Below are positions 1 to 9,208 of a stretch of 64,000 nucleotides of DNA, piece after piece. Positions within the stretch are counted from its first letter, which is position 1. Each line of letters opens with the position of its first letter. Position numbers and translations under genes: made by a program. The notes beneath the pieces are model-generated. The model searched no databases. It worked only from the letters and a program-made list of their open reading frames with translations, and had not been told where the DNA came from. Source of the stretch: a bacterium (GTDB lineage Archaea; Micrarchaeota; Micrarchaeia; Micrarchaeales; CABMGC01); contig JAKBPE010000004.1 of the NCBI GenBank assembly GCA_021829835.1, positions 1 to 64,000 on the forward strand, given 5' to 3'.

Positions 1-117
1 ACATAGGCGGTGTATAGTATTGTTTCCGCCTCCGCCTACGCCTACCACAGCAATATTAGGCTTGAAGTAATCATAATCTGCATTTGGATCTTTTTGCATT
101 GAAGGTTCATCGTACAT
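1..117 (-). CDS. ftsZ: Cell division protein FtsZ, N-terminal fragment (gene runs off the window)
   Basis: Reverse-strand translation MYDEPSMQKDPNADYDYFKPNIAVVGVGGGGNNTIHRL carries the FtsZ GTP-binding start (IAVVGVGGxGNNT). Confidence 0.8.
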   Translation of the reverse strand, partial: MYDEPSMQKDPNADYDYFKPNIAVVGVGGGGNNTIHRLC

Positions 118-223
118 TTTACCCACTGATAATGTATGGACGATAAGAATAAAATACCTTACCGAAATTAGATTTCCAGTTTTAAAATCATGGAAAGCCG
201 TGGATATATTGAAAATTTCGGGA

Positions 224-1483
224 TTACAGTAATTTTGGTTCGTCAAGCATTTCGGATATGCTTGTGTTGTCATTCTTTGTTATCTCGTTTAGAAAGATTG
301 TAGCGTATGAACCTGAAGGAATTGAGAATTCAAGATTAAGATCGCTTGTGCCTACTATGTCCGTATAGCTGAAATCCTTGAACGGAGAGAGAATAGGCCG
401 GTATGCGCCTTTCATGCTCAATTCGGGAAGGCTCTTAATCTTGAACGAGTCTTTGTTTATCCCAAATCGTTCCATAATCTCCTTTGAATAGTCTGAGATA
501 TATTCCTCTTTTGTCTCATACCCTATAAGTGCGTCTACCTCGAAAGTCTTTTCCTTTGATTCGGAGACAGACTCGATGTCGGGAAAGCCGTGGAAGTTAG
601 CCTTGCATCCCAGCCTTGATTCGAGATCACCTTCCCTGATTCTCTTCTCCAGTACAGCGTTGAATATTGCATCCTCTACCGAGTGTATGAACATGATTGC
701 TATTCCGCGCTGCAGATTTCTTATTGCATTGTGGAAGTTCCTATATCTTGCAAGGTATGCTATCATAGCCCGCTCCGGGCGCAGATGCCTTGGGAAGTAA
801 TCTAATGCCTTTTGAAAATCCCTCTCTTCGGCAAGCCTTGCCCTCGCTTCGCGTGACTCCATGTCTGTCTCTTTGCCGCTATAGGTAAGAAATGACATTA
901 CAGCTTCTTCCATCTCATTGTGTAGTATATGCATGCCTATGCTGAAATTGTTTAGGCGGTATCCGAACCGCTGCCTGTCAAAATAATTTGGAAAGCGACC
1001 CATAGACTCCTCAATTATGGAAGGAATGCGTTCTATGCCTCCACTGAATCCATTAAGCTTTACAGAAAATGAGTTTCCCAGATTGCTTCCCAGGGTGGTT
1101 TCGCTGCCTTCCCACGCGCCGTTTATATGTATGTCCTTTATGCTTATCGAGCTTATGCTGGAAGGAGTGACACCGTAAATGGAAGCAAGCTGAACTGAAA
1201 TGGATCTTTTGTCCTTTACTCCAGCATAGCTTATGGATTTTCTTCCGCGGCCTGCTTTTTTTGCAATTGAGAGCAATGCGGATATAGTATCCCAGTTCTT
1301 CTTTTCCAGTATGAAGGTGGTAAACTTGCTTCCAGGCATAGGCGACTCTCCAAGTTCCTCAGGAAGGTATTTGCGGCCGGGTTCAAGCACCTTCCCAGAC
1401 TTTGTTATCTCTTTTACTATGAAATCTTCTGGTTCTGTTTTTACCTTCCCTCTGATGCCTTCTGCTTTCGTAATCGTAATCAT
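224..1483 (-). CDS. truD: tRNA pseudouridine synthase D (TruD/Pus7 family)
   Basis: MITITKAEGIRGKVKTEPEDFIVKEI..., KNWDT, AGVKDKRS, NYFDRQRFG motifs. Start set at the internal Met (1483) rather than 1621. Confidence 0.9.
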   Translation of the reverse strand: MITITKAEGIRGKVKTEPEDFIVKEITKSGKVLEPGRKYLPEELGESPMPGSKFTTFILEKKNWDTISALLSIAKKAGRGRKSISYAGVKDKRSISVQLASIYGVTPSSISSISIKDIHINGAWEGSETTLGSNLGNSFSVKLNGFSGGIERIPSIIEESMGRFPNYFDRQRFGYRLNNFSIGMHILHNEMEEAVMSFLTYSGKETDMESREARARLAEERDFQKALDYFPRHLRPERAMIAYLARYRNFHNAIRNLQRGIAIMFIHSVEDAIFNAVLEKRIREGDLESRLGCKANFHGFPDIESVSESKEKTFEVDALIGYETKEEYISDYSKEIMERFGINKDSFKIKSLPELSMKGAYRPILSPFKDFSYTDIVGTSDLNLEFSIPSGSYATIFLNEITKNDNTSISEMLDEPKLL

Positions 1484-1500
1484 GAAATCACTTATAAACC

Positions 1501-2340
1501 TTGGCGTTTGATTATATATGTGATACCTTGCAAAGGGATTCGCTAGTAGAAAGGCTAGCATATAGGCTGATAAAAAAGCACATAGCCGGGCCGACAATGA
1601 ATTCTGCAATAGAAAAGGCACAGTGGCTCAGCAGGGAAAAGATGCTTTCTTCCATAATGTTCCTCAGCGACGCCCCTGAGAATAAAACAAAGGCGAGGTA
1701 TATAACTACAACATACACGGAGTTGATAAGAAGAATATCCAGGTTAGGACTAAAGGCAAGCGTTCATGTGCCTGTAGACAGAATAGGTGGATTTATAGAT
1801 GGAGGTTTCGCCTCTGAGAATCTTATGGACATAGTCAGTGTAGGAAATAAGGCAGGTGTTTTTGTATGGGCAGCCTTCGATCAGGATTATGGAAAGGAAA
1901 TAGAACCTGAGAGGTTTATAGGAGCAAAAGGTTTTGGAATTGCTGCACCTGAGGATATAGAGCCTGAGATAGCAGACAGGTGGAATGCCAGCGCAGTAAA
2001 GATACTCTTCAGCGCGGAGCATGAGAAGGAGAGGATTTCACGTATTAAAGAAATAAAAGCAGCTATGGAAAAAAGAAAGACTGTTGTGATAGCGTCTCCG
2101 CCAAAAAAGCTTTTGTCGGAAATATCAAATCCAAAGTTCAAGAAAGGACTGGTGTTGGAATTTGGATTAGGATACAGCAGGAGAAAGATAGCAAAACTCG
2201 CAAAGAAAGGATTCACTACAAGCATGTGCGTGCCGTTTGGAAAGGACTGGACATCTTATGCAATAAGCATGGTACCTGAGAGCAAGGCAGGATTTATAGT
2301 AGGGAATCTGCTTAAGGAAGAGGAGAAGAGGATAGTATGA
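1501..2340 (+). CDS. Proline dehydrogenase-like (PRODH TIM-barrel) protein; start uncertain
   Basis: C-terminal VPFGKDWTSYAISMVPE resembles the PRODH VPYGxxWxxYxxRRLxE signature; overlaps the next gene by ATGA. Confidence 0.6.
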   Translation: MAFDYICDTLQRDSLVERLAYRLIKKHIAGPTMNSAIEKAQWLSREKMLSSIMFLSDAPENKTKARYITTTYTELIRRISRLGLKASVHVPVDRIGGFIDGGFASENLMDIVSVGNKAGVFVWAAFDQDYGKEIEPERFIGAKGFGIAAPEDIEPEIADRWNASAVKILFSAEHEKERISRIKEIKAAMEKRKTVVIASPPKKLLSEISNPKFKKGLVLEFGLGYSRRKIAKLAKKGFTTSMCVPFGKDWTSYAISMVPESKAGFIVGNLLKEEEKRIV

Positions 2341-3305
2341 AGTCATCCAAGAAGGAGATAGTTCTTGTTACAGGAGGCACAGGCAGGCTTGGAAGACATA
2401 TCACCACTTCGCTGATAAATAAAGGAATGGAGGTAAGGGTGCTTGTTCAGACCAAGGAGGACACTGTACGCGCAAAGGCAGGAAGCATACCATACCTTGG
2501 AGACATCACTGATGAGAAGGCAATAGAAAAAGCATGCGAAGGCGCAGATACAGTGATACATCTTGCAGCGATGGTAAGCCAGTACAAGACAGGGCTTAAC
2601 GAAATAATGAGGATAAATACGCTTGGAACCAGAAAACTTGCGGAGACAGCTAAGGAATCTGGGGTCAAGAAAATAATATTCGCCAGCACAATCAATGTTT
2701 ATGGAAGAGTTCGGAAGGAGGAGCTTTCTGAAGAATCGAAATTGATGCCTACTGACAGTTATGGCCAAAGCAAGCTGCTTGCCGAAAAAGAGATAATAAA
2801 TTCAGGCTTGGATTATACTATACTTAGAATGGCCACAATATATGGCCCTGGATTTGAGAGCTCCTTTCTTAAGGTCTTCAAAGCAGTGAAAGAAGGCAAG
2901 GCATTTATAATAGGAAACGGAAAGAACAACCTCTCGCTTGTGCATATAGCGGATGTGGTCAGGGCATTTGAGCTTGTCCTTGAGAATAGGGAGAAGAGCC
3001 GGAATAAGATATATAACATAACTGATGGAAGGATATACACCCAGAAGTATCTTCTAACCCTGGCAGCGAATACACTGGGAGTTGAGGCTCCTGAAAAGCA
3101 CGTGAATACGCTTGTGGCTAGAATGGTCGCAAAGGCCAGAGGTTTGGATACCGACGAATTAAGGTTCATAACCAGCGACAGGAAGATAGACATATCGAAA
3201 GCCAGGAAGGAACTGGGGTTCAAACCTACCGAGAGTGTAGAATCGGGCGCAGGATATCTGCTTAGTAAGTTCAATATTTCAGACAGGAGAAAGGTGGATA
3301 AATGA
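2337..3305 (+). CDS. NAD-dependent epimerase/dehydratase (extended SDR)
   Basis: VTGGTGRLGRHI Rossmann motif, YGQSKLLAE (YxxxK), HIADVVRA. Confidence 0.85.
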   Translation: MKSSKKEIVLVTGGTGRLGRHITTSLINKGMEVRVLVQTKEDTVRAKAGSIPYLGDITDEKAIEKACEGADTVIHLAAMVSQYKTGLNEIMRINTLGTRKLAETAKESGVKKIIFASTINVYGRVRKEELSEESKLMPTDSYGQSKLLAEKEIINSGLDYTILRMATIYGPGFESSFLKVFKAVKEGKAFIIGNGKNNLSLVHIADVVRAFELVLENREKSRNKIYNITDGRIYTQKYLLTLAANTLGVEAPEKHVNTLVARMVAKARGLDTDELRFITSDRKIDISKARKELGFKPTESVESGAGYLLSKFNISDRRKVDK

Positions 3306-4084
3306 AAATAGGAAAAATAGAGAAATATATACAGGATAACCTTGACAAAGAAGGAGCGCTGCTCTTCGTGCTTATCGACCCTGTTGATTACAAAGATTCG
3401 GATGATGCGGTAGCTACAGCGTACAACGCGGTAGAGGGAGGAGCGGACATAGTCCTTATAGGGGGAAGTACTGGCGCTCAGGGAGAACTTCTTGAGGAAA
3501 CCACCAAGAGGATATCGGAAAAAATAAATGTGCCGGTAGTCCTCTTTCCTGGGAATATAGCCACAGTAACTAAGTATGCTGATGCTGTTTATTTCATGTC
3601 GTTGCTAAATGCAAGGAATCCTTACTGGATAACGCAGGCGCAGATGCTTTCAGCTCCTCTTGTAAAGTCGCTCAATATAGAACCTCTTCCCGTAGGATAC
3701 ATAGTAGTACAGCCTGGGGGAACAGTGGGTTGGGTAGGCGATGCCAACATGATACCACGAGAGAAGCCAAAAATAGCCGCGTCTCTTGCTCTTGCTGGAG
3801 AATTTTTAGGCAATAGGATCATAGTCACAGATGCCGGATCAAATCCACAACTGCAGGGATACTCTGGCGTGCCTCTCGATATGATAAGAGAAGTCAGAAG
3901 AGTAATATCCGTTCCTTATATTGTAGCAGGAGGCATCAAGACAGTCGACGATGCCAGGAATGTTATAAAAAACGGGGGAGACATAATACAGGTAGGCACT
4001 GCCATAGAGAAATCAGGAAACCCTAAAGAAAGAACTCTTGCCCTTTCCAAAGCCATAAAAGAAGAGGGAAAAAGGAGAAGATGA
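3302..4084 (+). CDS. Geranylgeranylglyceryl phosphate synthase
   Basis: LIDPVDY, GGADIVLIGGSTG, PVVLFPGN, YIVVQPGGTVGWVGDA, PYIVAGGI match archaeal GGGPS/PcrB-like proteins. Confidence 0.92.
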   Translation: MKIGKIEKYIQDNLDKEGALLFVLIDPVDYKDSDDAVATAYNAVEGGADIVLIGGSTGAQGELLEETTKRISEKINVPVVLFPGNIATVTKYADAVYFMSLLNARNPYWITQAQMLSAPLVKSLNIEPLPVGYIVVQPGGTVGWVGDANMIPREKPKIAASLALAGEFLGNRIIVTDAGSNPQLQGYSGVPLDMIREVRRVISVPYIVAGGIKTVDDARNVIKNGGDIIQVGTAIEKSGNPKERTLALSKAIKEEGKRRR

Positions 4085-4122
4085 TCTCCTGGTTTTGTCT
4101 TGTGTTTGAATGAGCAATAGAT

Positions 4123-5238
4123 ATGCGAGAGATAACTTCAATAGAGATAAGCAGGACATTGGATGAGCTTAGAGGAAAACTTGAAGGAAGCCGCCTAAGG
4201 AAATTCTATGATTTTGGAGAGGGCTCTTTTAGGATACTTTTTTACAAGAAGGAAGGCAATGTACAGATATACTGCAAACTTCTTGGAACATTTAATGAAA
4301 CAAAATTCGTAGAGCCTGCTGAAGAAGCTTCAACTTTTGCAATGGGAATCAGGAAGAGAATAGAGAACTCCAGAGTTACATCACTGAAGCAGCATGATTC
4401 CGACAGGATGATAATTATCGAGTTCAGTGCGGATGGTTACAGGCTGATAATCGAGATGTTTGGAAAGGGAAACGTAATACTCATAAATAGCAGCGGAGTT
4501 ATAGAGCAGTGCTATAAAACAATCAGATACAGGGATAGAAGCGTTGCTCCTGGAAACCACTATGAGTTTCCGAAAGGCAATGTTCTTCCCATAGGTAAAC
4601 TTGACAAAGATACATTCAGGAAGATTCTTGACGATGCCCCGCCAGGTAAGAAGCTCATAAGGCATCTTTCAGATATCATGAACATAGGCCCGATATATCT
4701 TGAGGATATTATAAGGAGGAGCGGGCTTGAACCTGGAGTTGATGCTTTGGCTCTGGATGAAAATTCAAAGAATATGCTGGTCAGCCAGATGCTTCTTTTC
4801 AGTGAAAGGGAAAAGGCGGAGAAACCCAGAATCTATCTTGAAGAAGGCTCGGCAAAGGATTATTCCATTGTAGATGTAGTTAGATACAAAGGGCTGGAAA
4901 GCAGAGAATATGAAAACCTCAATGAACTGCTTGATGATTTCTGGATCGAGCCTCGGATGGAAAACGCCGATACTGCAATGAATTCTGAAAAGAAGAAGAT
5001 AGAGTCAAGCATGGAAGCACAGAAGCAGTTGATAAAGAGCGCAATGGCAGAATCGGATTACTATTCAAAAGGAGGGATGAAGATATTTGAGAAAATGCAG
5101 GAGATAAATATGCTTATAGAGTATCTAAAAAAGAACAGGAATGCCAAACTGGACGAAGTGCGCAGAGTATTTCCACACATGAATATAAAAGAACTTGAAT
5201 TAAAAAACAAGACGGTGAAGATAGAGATAGAAGATTGA
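4123..5238 (+). CDS. NFACT-N (FbpA/Rqc2-like) protein, apparently lacking NFACT-R
   Basis: N-terminal MREITSIEISRTLDELRGKLEGSRLRKFYDFG..., GNVILINSSGVI; ends at 371 aa after a coiled-coil stretch. Confidence 0.8.
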   Translation: MREITSIEISRTLDELRGKLEGSRLRKFYDFGEGSFRILFYKKEGNVQIYCKLLGTFNETKFVEPAEEASTFAMGIRKRIENSRVTSLKQHDSDRMIIIEFSADGYRLIIEMFGKGNVILINSSGVIEQCYKTIRYRDRSVAPGNHYEFPKGNVLPIGKLDKDTFRKILDDAPPGKKLIRHLSDIMNIGPIYLEDIIRRSGLEPGVDALALDENSKNMLVSQMLLFSEREKAEKPRIYLEEGSAKDYSIVDVVRYKGLESREYENLNELLDDFWIEPRMENADTAMNSEKKKIESSMEAQKQLIKSAMAESDYYSKGGMKIFEKMQEINMLIEYLKKNRNAKLDEVRRVFPHMNIKELELKNKTVKIEIED

Positions 5239-5256
5239 TTGCTGGATGATGGATAT

Positions 5257-6147
5257 ATGATTGAGATAACAATACTCGGATCGTCAGGATCTTCTCCTGC
5301 CAAAGATAGAAATCTTCCTTCTGTTGCATTGCGTAGGGAAGGTGACGTATTTCTTTTTGACTGTGGCGAAGGCACCCAGATGCAGATGATTAAGTATGGT
5401 ATAAACGCTTACAGGATAAAAGCCATTTTTGTAAGCCATTCCCACGGAGACCACATAATAGGCATCGCAGGCCTTGTCAGGACGCTGGCGATGAGCAACA
5501 GGGATAAGCCTCTTGGGATATTTGTGCCGAAAGGCCAGGAGAAGATAATAAAGGCACTTGTTATGTTTGACAAGGCAATGATAGGCTACGACATAAATAT
5601 AATAGGAATAGGAAAGGGATTGGCATACACAGGCAAGGATTTCAGAATTTCGGCCTTCAGGCTTAACCACACTATAAACGCACTTGGGTATATTTTCCAA
5701 GAGAATGATAAAAAGAATTTCATAATGGAAAGATGTAAGAAACTGGGAATTGAGGGGAGGATGTTCTCTGAACTCCAGAAAAATGGCAGGATAAAATTAG
5801 GCAAAAGGATCATTTATGCTAAAGATCTTCTAGAGGTTAAACCAGGAAAGAAGATAGTATATGCGATGGATACCAGGCCGACTGCTGAGACAGTAAAGGC
5901 CGCAAAAGATGCCGACCTGCTTATACATGAGTCTTCATATACTGAAGAGTTCGGAAGGCTTGCGCGTGAGAGAAAGCATTCCACAGCTTTGGAAGCGGCG
6001 GAGATTGCAAAAAAAGCGAATGTGAAGAGGCTGGTTTTAACACATATAAGCACAAGATTTAAAACTGCGAAGCCACTAATAGATGAAGCAAGGAAAGTCT
6101 TCAAGGAAGTTTCAGTTGCAGAAGACGGAGAAAGAATAATAGTATGA
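5257..6147 (+). CDS. rnz: Ribonuclease Z
   Basis: MIEITILGSSGSSPAKDRNLPS, FDCGEGTQMQ, FVSHSHGDHIIGIAGL, YAMDTRP, LTHISTR. Confidence 0.93.
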   Translation: MIEITILGSSGSSPAKDRNLPSVALRREGDVFLFDCGEGTQMQMIKYGINAYRIKAIFVSHSHGDHIIGIAGLVRTLAMSNRDKPLGIFVPKGQEKIIKALVMFDKAMIGYDINIIGIGKGLAYTGKDFRISAFRLNHTINALGYIFQENDKKNFIMERCKKLGIEGRMFSELQKNGRIKLGKRIIYAKDLLEVKPGKKIVYAMDTRPTAETVKAAKDADLLIHESSYTEEFGRLARERKHSTALEAAEIAKKANVKRLVLTHISTRFKTAKPLIDEARKVFKEVSVAEDGERIIV

Positions 6148-6148
6148 A

Positions 6149-6219
6149 GAGGGTATCGTCTAGTGGTAGGACGACAGATTGACATTCTGTAAGCAGGAGT
6201 TCGATTCTCCTTACCCTCA
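6149..6219 (+). tRNA. tRNA-Val (anticodon GAC)
   Basis: Hand fold: acceptor GAGGGTA/TACCCTC, anticodon stem ACAGA/TCTGT with loop TTGACAT, T arm AGGAG-TTCGATT-CTCCT, discriminator A. Confidence 0.93.
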
Positions 6220-6282
6220 TTCACCTTGAAGACCGATTAATACAGGTATATCTTTATATATCTTTTCTTTCTAGATATAAGC

Positions 6283-7491
6283 ATGACATACGCTGAAGCT
6301 GCAACAAAAAGAAGCGCAAAACTAATCGATGCCATAGCTTTAGATCCTAACATACCGAAAAGTAACAAGAAACTGGCTGCTGAGTATGCGGACTTTATGC
6401 GCGCAAGAGGCCTGACGGAAAGATCGGTATCCAAAAATCTCTATTGCCTCTCCACCTTTTTCAAGTTCGCAGGAAAGAAAGACATATTGAAGCTGACAAA
6501 GGAAGAGGTTACTAGGGCCGTTGCCGGGATTGAGGGCAGCGGATACTCCACGAAGACCAAACAAGGCATACTTATAGCGATAAAGTCGCTGTATAAACAC
6601 TTCCTCGGCAATGACGACCTCTATCCAGACCAGGTGCGCTGGATAAAAACGACAATGAAAGGCTCCAAACGAGTCCTTCCGGAGGACATACTTGTCGAAC
6701 AAGACATACTAAAGATGATAAAGGCCTCGAACAGTGTAAGGGACAAGGCCATAATAGCACTTCTCTTTGACAGTGGAGTCAGGATCGGAGAGCTTCTGAA
6801 TATGAAAGCTAGGGATGTCAATCTCAAGACTGAACCCGTTCATGTAACCGTGGATGGTAAAACAGGCATGCGCCAAATCCCGATAACATTCAGCGCGAAA
6901 TACCTTGCGCTGTATTTGGACATGCAGACGGAAAGGAAGCCAGGAGATTACCTATGGAACATGAAGGGCAGCTGGTCCAATTCAAATGCGCCCTTGGACA
7001 GGGCAGGCGTGGCCAAGATGCTGAACCTCGTGGCGAAGAAGGCAGGGATAGAGAAACGAGTTAATCCACACTCTTTCAGGCACGCACGAGCCACTCATTA
7101 TGCCAACAAACTCACAGAACAGCAGCTCAAGGTCTTTTTCGGCTGGACTGGAAGCAGCAATATGGCAAGCACATACGTGCATTTGAGTGGGAGGGACATA
7201 GATAATGCGATACTCCAGGCAAATGGAATGAAACCCGTAGAAGTAAACGAGGAGTCCAAACTCATAGAGAAGACATGTCCAAGATGCCAGAATACCAATA
7301 CAGTCAGCTCAACCTATTGCAGCAGATGCGGTTCCGCCCTTGACATTTCAATAGCGATTAGAGATGAGGAGAGGCGCAAGACTGTCGAAGAGGCTGCAGT
7401 CGCTGAGATGGAGAAGAAGTTTCAGAAAAATGAACTCGCAAAGAAGATAAAGGGAAAAAGGGCTTCAACAAGTCAGGTTAATAAACCTTAA
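6283..7491 (+). CDS. Tyrosine recombinase/integrase with C-terminal zinc ribbon
   Basis: RIGELLNMKARDV, HSFRHARATHYA, TYVHLSGRDID catalytic segments; CPRCQ...CSRCG at the C-terminus; 63 nt after tRNA-Val. Confidence 0.93.
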   Translation: MTYAEAATKRSAKLIDAIALDPNIPKSNKKLAAEYADFMRARGLTERSVSKNLYCLSTFFKFAGKKDILKLTKEEVTRAVAGIEGSGYSTKTKQGILIAIKSLYKHFLGNDDLYPDQVRWIKTTMKGSKRVLPEDILVEQDILKMIKASNSVRDKAIIALLFDSGVRIGELLNMKARDVNLKTEPVHVTVDGKTGMRQIPITFSAKYLALYLDMQTERKPGDYLWNMKGSWSNSNAPLDRAGVAKMLNLVAKKAGIEKRVNPHSFRHARATHYANKLTEQQLKVFFGWTGSSNMASTYVHLSGRDIDNAILQANGMKPVEVNEESKLIEKTCPRCQNTNTVSSTYCSRCGSALDISIAIRDEERRKTVEEAAVAEMEKKFQKNELAKKIKGKRASTSQVNKP

Positions 7492-7506
7492 TTTCGTGGT
7501 ATTATC

Positions 7507-8346
7507 ATGCACGGACGCCAAAAAGTCTTATTGTACCTTGTCCTGCAGCTTAAGAAGCGCGAGATCCACATTTCCAAGACCAGCCTCAACAAGTTTCTAT
7601 TTGTGATGGGAAAGGAGTCAGAGATATCAGAACAAGTCCGATTTTACAGTTTTTATCCATATCTTTATGGTCCGTTTTCAAGCCAGCTTAATCTGGACAT
7701 AGCAGACTTGCAGAGCAGGGCATTCCTTGACGAAAAACTGGACTTGAAGATAAGCGAGGAGGAAACAAGTCGTATGGTCAACAGAAAGACCATTGAAATT
7801 GTGGATAATTTGCTGGCTAGAAGAATGGGCGAAAACATAGTGTCGTACGTATATGGAACCTATCCAGAATATACAAGCAGAAGCCGTTTGAGAAGGCATC
7901 CGCAAACCAAGAAGGAGCCTGGCATATTTTCCATAGGATATGAAGGCCACAACATAGATTCGTTCCTTGATCTGCTCATACAGAACGAGATAGAGACAGT
8001 AGCAGACCTAAGACATAATCCATTTAGCATGAATATGGTCTTTACAAAGTCAAGGCTTTCAGGTTACCTTGGAAAGATAGGGATAAATTACCTCCACATA
8101 CCTGAATTAGGAATAGATGGTAGATACAGGAAGAACCTCAATGATGATGAAGATTACCAGAAACTTTTCGCCTTTTACTCCAGTGAGATACTTCCGAAAC
8201 AGGAAGATAAAGTTAAGCGGATTGTTGAAATGGGTAAGACGAATAGGGTGGCAATGCTTTGTTTTGAGCATGACAAGGACCACTGCCATAGGGGAGTCGT
8301 AAGCAAGGAACTTGAGAAGGACTCGGTCATGGTGAAACACTTATGA
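7507..8346 (+). CDS. DUF488-family protein with an N-terminal phage-associated (Panacea/DUF4065-like) domain
   Basis: C-terminal SIGYEGHNIDSFLDLLIQNEIETVADLRHNPFSMN...LCFEHDKDHCHRGVV is DUF488; N-terminal KVLLYLVLQLKKREIHISKTSLNKFLF...YGPFS is Panacea-like. Confidence 0.75.
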   Translation: MHGRQKVLLYLVLQLKKREIHISKTSLNKFLFVMGKESEISEQVRFYSFYPYLYGPFSSQLNLDIADLQSRAFLDEKLDLKISEEETSRMVNRKTIEIVDNLLARRMGENIVSYVYGTYPEYTSRSRLRRHPQTKKEPGIFSIGYEGHNIDSFLDLLIQNEIETVADLRHNPFSMNMVFTKSRLSGYLGKIGINYLHIPELGIDGRYRKNLNDDEDYQKLFAFYSSEILPKQEDKVKRIVEMGKTNRVAMLCFEHDKDHCHRGVVSKELEKDSVMVKHL

Positions 8347-9101
8347 AGGAACGGCTTCTTGTTCTTGCCAAGGCGGTTCCCGAGATCAGCAGCAAGTACG
8401 AGAGTCTTGTCTGCGTTGCAGGAATAACCGACTCTGGGGAATGGAGAAGGATTTATCCGATTCCCTGGAACATATTCTGGGGAACAAGTAGCAGGAATTT
8501 CAAGAAGAAGTACTGGATTGAATATGAGACTGCCGGTTCTGGAGATTACAGACATGAGAGTATGAAGATAAAACCTGAAACAATAAAACCTATCGGAGAG
8601 GCAAGCTTTAGTGAAATAGAAAGTATGTTGAAAGACAGACTTACAACAATAGAAGAATTGGAAGAACTTGGACCTAAGAAGACTTCTCTCGGTGTCGTAG
8701 AACCCAAGGAATTGATTGACTTCGTGCCTACCTCTAACAAGCACTATGAGGAACTTACGCAGATGTCCAAGCAGAAGGACCTTTCCGGAGGCAAGGCAGT
8801 AAAACTAGACATACCGGAGTACAAATATCGCTACATATTCAAGGATGTGATAGGAGAGAAGAGGAACCATGAGAATCTTTGCGAAGACTGGGAAGTTGGA
8901 GAACTCTATAGAAACTGCAAACGTTATCTCGAACAGGGAAAATACAAGAATGAGGAGGAATTACACCAGAAGGTTAAGGAGAAGATGCTTACTAAGATAA
9001 CCAAGAACGGACATTTCTATTTCATAGTAGGATCACACTTTATATTTCCTACATATATGATAGTTGGAGTCGTTTATCCTAGAAAAGAAGATATTGAATA
9101 G
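8343..9101 (+). CDS. Uncharacterised protein paired with DUF488 ('LVCVAGITDSGEWRRIYPIPW' family)
   Basis: 252 aa ORF, 4-nt ATGA overlap with the DUF488 gene; distinctive LVCxAGIT..GEW.RIYPIPW N-terminus. Confidence 0.7.
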   Translation: MKERLLVLAKAVPEISSKYESLVCVAGITDSGEWRRIYPIPWNIFWGTSSRNFKKKYWIEYETAGSGDYRHESMKIKPETIKPIGEASFSEIESMLKDRLTTIEELEELGPKKTSLGVVEPKELIDFVPTSNKHYEELTQMSKQKDLSGGKAVKLDIPEYKYRYIFKDVIGEKRNHENLCEDWEVGELYRNCKRYLEQGKYKNEEELHQKVKEKMLTKITKNGHFYFIVGSHFIFPTYMIVGVVYPRKEDIE

Positions 9102-9141
9102 GTGCGCATGTCCGAATACCATATATTGAAGTAAAAGCTTA

Positions 9142-9190
9142 TATACTTGAGTATAAGATTTAATGGCCGTAGGAAGAGATTTATATCTCT
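9142..9190. promoter_or_regulatory. Putative promoter/operator of the divergent TFB gene: two short palindromes
   Basis: TATACT-tg-AGTATA (9142-9155) and AGAGAT-ttat-ATCTCT (9175-9190); the second spans a TATA-like box ~25 nt before ATG 9209. Confidence 0.45.
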
Positions 9191-9208
9191 TCTAAACCAA
9201 ATCCAATT

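Noticed and set aside
8175-8744. Minus-strand 189-aa ORF
   Set aside because: Antisense to the DUF488 and YPIP genes; no protein-like motifs.
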